This document shows, piece after piece, positions 63,502 to 64,000 of a stretch of 64,000 nt of DNA; within the stretch, counting starts at the first letter, position 1; every line of letters begins with the position of its first letter. Position numbers and translations under genes: made by a program. Source of the DNA: Komarekiella atlantica HA4396-MV6 (GTDB lineage Bacteria > Cyanobacteriota > Cyanobacteriia > Cyanobacteriales > Nostocaceae); NCBI GenBank assembly GCA_019359395.1, contig JAHHHK010000003.1:124001-188000 (forward strand), read 5' to 3'. Under the pieces are notes generated by a model. The model was given only the letters and a program-made list of their open reading frames with translations, did no database searches and was not told the origin of the DNA.

Positions 63502-64000
63502 ATGCAACTTGTCCCGAAAACTAAGCTTGCCCCAGAAAATGCCCCAATCCCAAAGAAAATCATTCTCGATGTTGGAGGAATGAAGTGTGCTGGGTGCGTG
63601 AACGCAGTAGAGCGACAGCTAACCCAACATCCAGGAGTTAAAAGCGTCTGTGTAAACCTGGCGACAGAGGTAGCAGTTGTAGAGTCGGAAGTTGGTACGG
63701 TAGACCCCAATGCATTAGCCAAGCGATTGACAGCTGTTGGGTTTCCGACTCAACCCCGAATAGCTAGCGACAATCTAGCAGGCGAGACATCTGCCTTACA
63801 AGACCCAGCAGAACGACAACGCCAAGAAATGCGTTCTTTACTGAGGCAGTTGGTGATTGCTGGGATACTGCTGGTATTGTCTGGCATCGGACATTTTGGT
63901 AGCTCAGTCCTACCAATGTTGAATAATATCTGGTTTCACTGTGGACTGGCAACGGTAGCACTGCTAATACCTGGTCGCCCTATTTTAGTAGATGGCTGGC
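63502..64000 (+). CDS. Copper-translocating P-type ATPase, CtaA-like (partial, 3' end outside window)
   Basis: 166 codons from ATG 63502 to the window edge. The N-terminal heavy-metal-associated domain reads ILDVGGMKCAGCVNAVERQL with the metal-binding CxxC at CAGC, then AVGFPTQPRI. A helix-loop begins the membrane part (LVIAGILLVLSGIGHFG, IPGRPILVDGW). This is the start of a P1B-type copper pump; the GMKCAGCV opening resembles cyanobacterial CtaA, the copper importer, more than PacS, whose typical motif is MGCAACA. The catalytic domains lie beyond the window. Confidence 0.85.
   Translation, partial: MQLVPKTKLAPENAPIPKKIILDVGGMKCAGCVNAVERQLTQHPGVKSVCVNLATEVAVVESEVGTVDPNALAKRLTAVGFPTQPRIASDNLAGETSALQDPAERQRQEMRSLLRQLVIAGILLVLSGIGHFGSSVLPMLNNIWFHCGLATVALLIPGRPILVDGW

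Noticed and set aside
1-64000. tRNA, rRNA, tmRNA or transposase genes
   Set aside because: I looked for cloverleaf-like arms with a TTCGA loop and for DDE/HUH transposase motifs by eye and saw none; a tRNAscan or Rfam search would be decisive.

Overview
The window reads as a chromosomal segment of a filamentous, heterocyst-type (Nostocales, Nostoc/Anabaena-like) cyanobacterium. It carries photosystem II genes (psbB, psbT), the SufR-controlled suf operon, a plastid-type fibrillin, a PEP-CTERM protein, cyanobacterial 4-Cys kinase and WD40 ATPases, many copies of the HIP1 octamer GCGATCGC, 7-bp tandem repeats (AGTAAAC type) and several families of short dispersed repeats. No rRNA, tRNA, CRISPR array, transposase or prophage was recognised.

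Layout. 0-7.7 kb: a signalling/accessory block on the minus strand with a 4-Cys Ser/Thr kinase (cut by the window edge), a 14-repeat WD40 protein with a P-loop ATPase domain, a four-helix-bundle gene remnant and a second, related ATPase with an N-terminal HTH. 7.9-13.9 kb: orphan PotC-type permease, GT4 glycosyltransferase, DUF1499 protein, proline iminopeptidase and a degenerate histidine kinase. 14.4-19.0 kb: xseA-xseB, a Uma2 protein, a HAD phosphatase, ribosomal protein S1 and a small Cys-containing ORF overlapping the S1 start. 19.2-22.1 kb: psbT, psbB and a conserved hypothetical gene. 22.8-27.8 kb: a family-5 ABC binding lipoprotein with one permease, a fibrillin and SelO/YdiU. 28-31.8 kb: SMI1/KNR4 protein, then rppA-rppB with a GNAT gene. 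31.9-39.0 kb: small membrane protein, serpin, AI-2E family transporter, repeat-invaded membrane protein, LCP ligase, a 50-aa protein and a protein of unknown function.

39.3-44.3 kb is a NAD cluster: pncB, nadD, nrtR, a chorismate-mutase-like gene and nadE, a full Preiss-Handler route from nicotinate to NAD with its Nudix-like regulator. A 21-bp palindrome overlaps the pncB promoter and is the best candidate NrtR operator. 44.9-51.3 kb holds a peptidoglycan-binding/L,D-transpeptidase-like protein, a PEP-CTERM protein, an orphan ABC ATPase, a TPR protein, YbjQ and small proteins. 51.4-57.5 kb is sufR divergent from sufBCDS, with two CAAC-N6-GTTG operators between them. 57.5-60.3 kb is an accessory patch (PD-(D/E)XK-like protein, two Uma2 proteins, antitoxin-ParE pair). 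60.4-64 kb has a CPBP protease, a TM2 protein, a 59-aa membrane protein and the start of a CtaA-like copper P-type ATPase.

The most distinctive structural theme is invasion of coding sequence by short palindromic repeats: an in-frame copy sits in the middle of sufD, others seem to have built the N-terminal part of a membrane protein (35.2-35.4 kb), a Pro-rich linker in a kinase, the tail of pncB and an apparent N-terminal extension of rppB.
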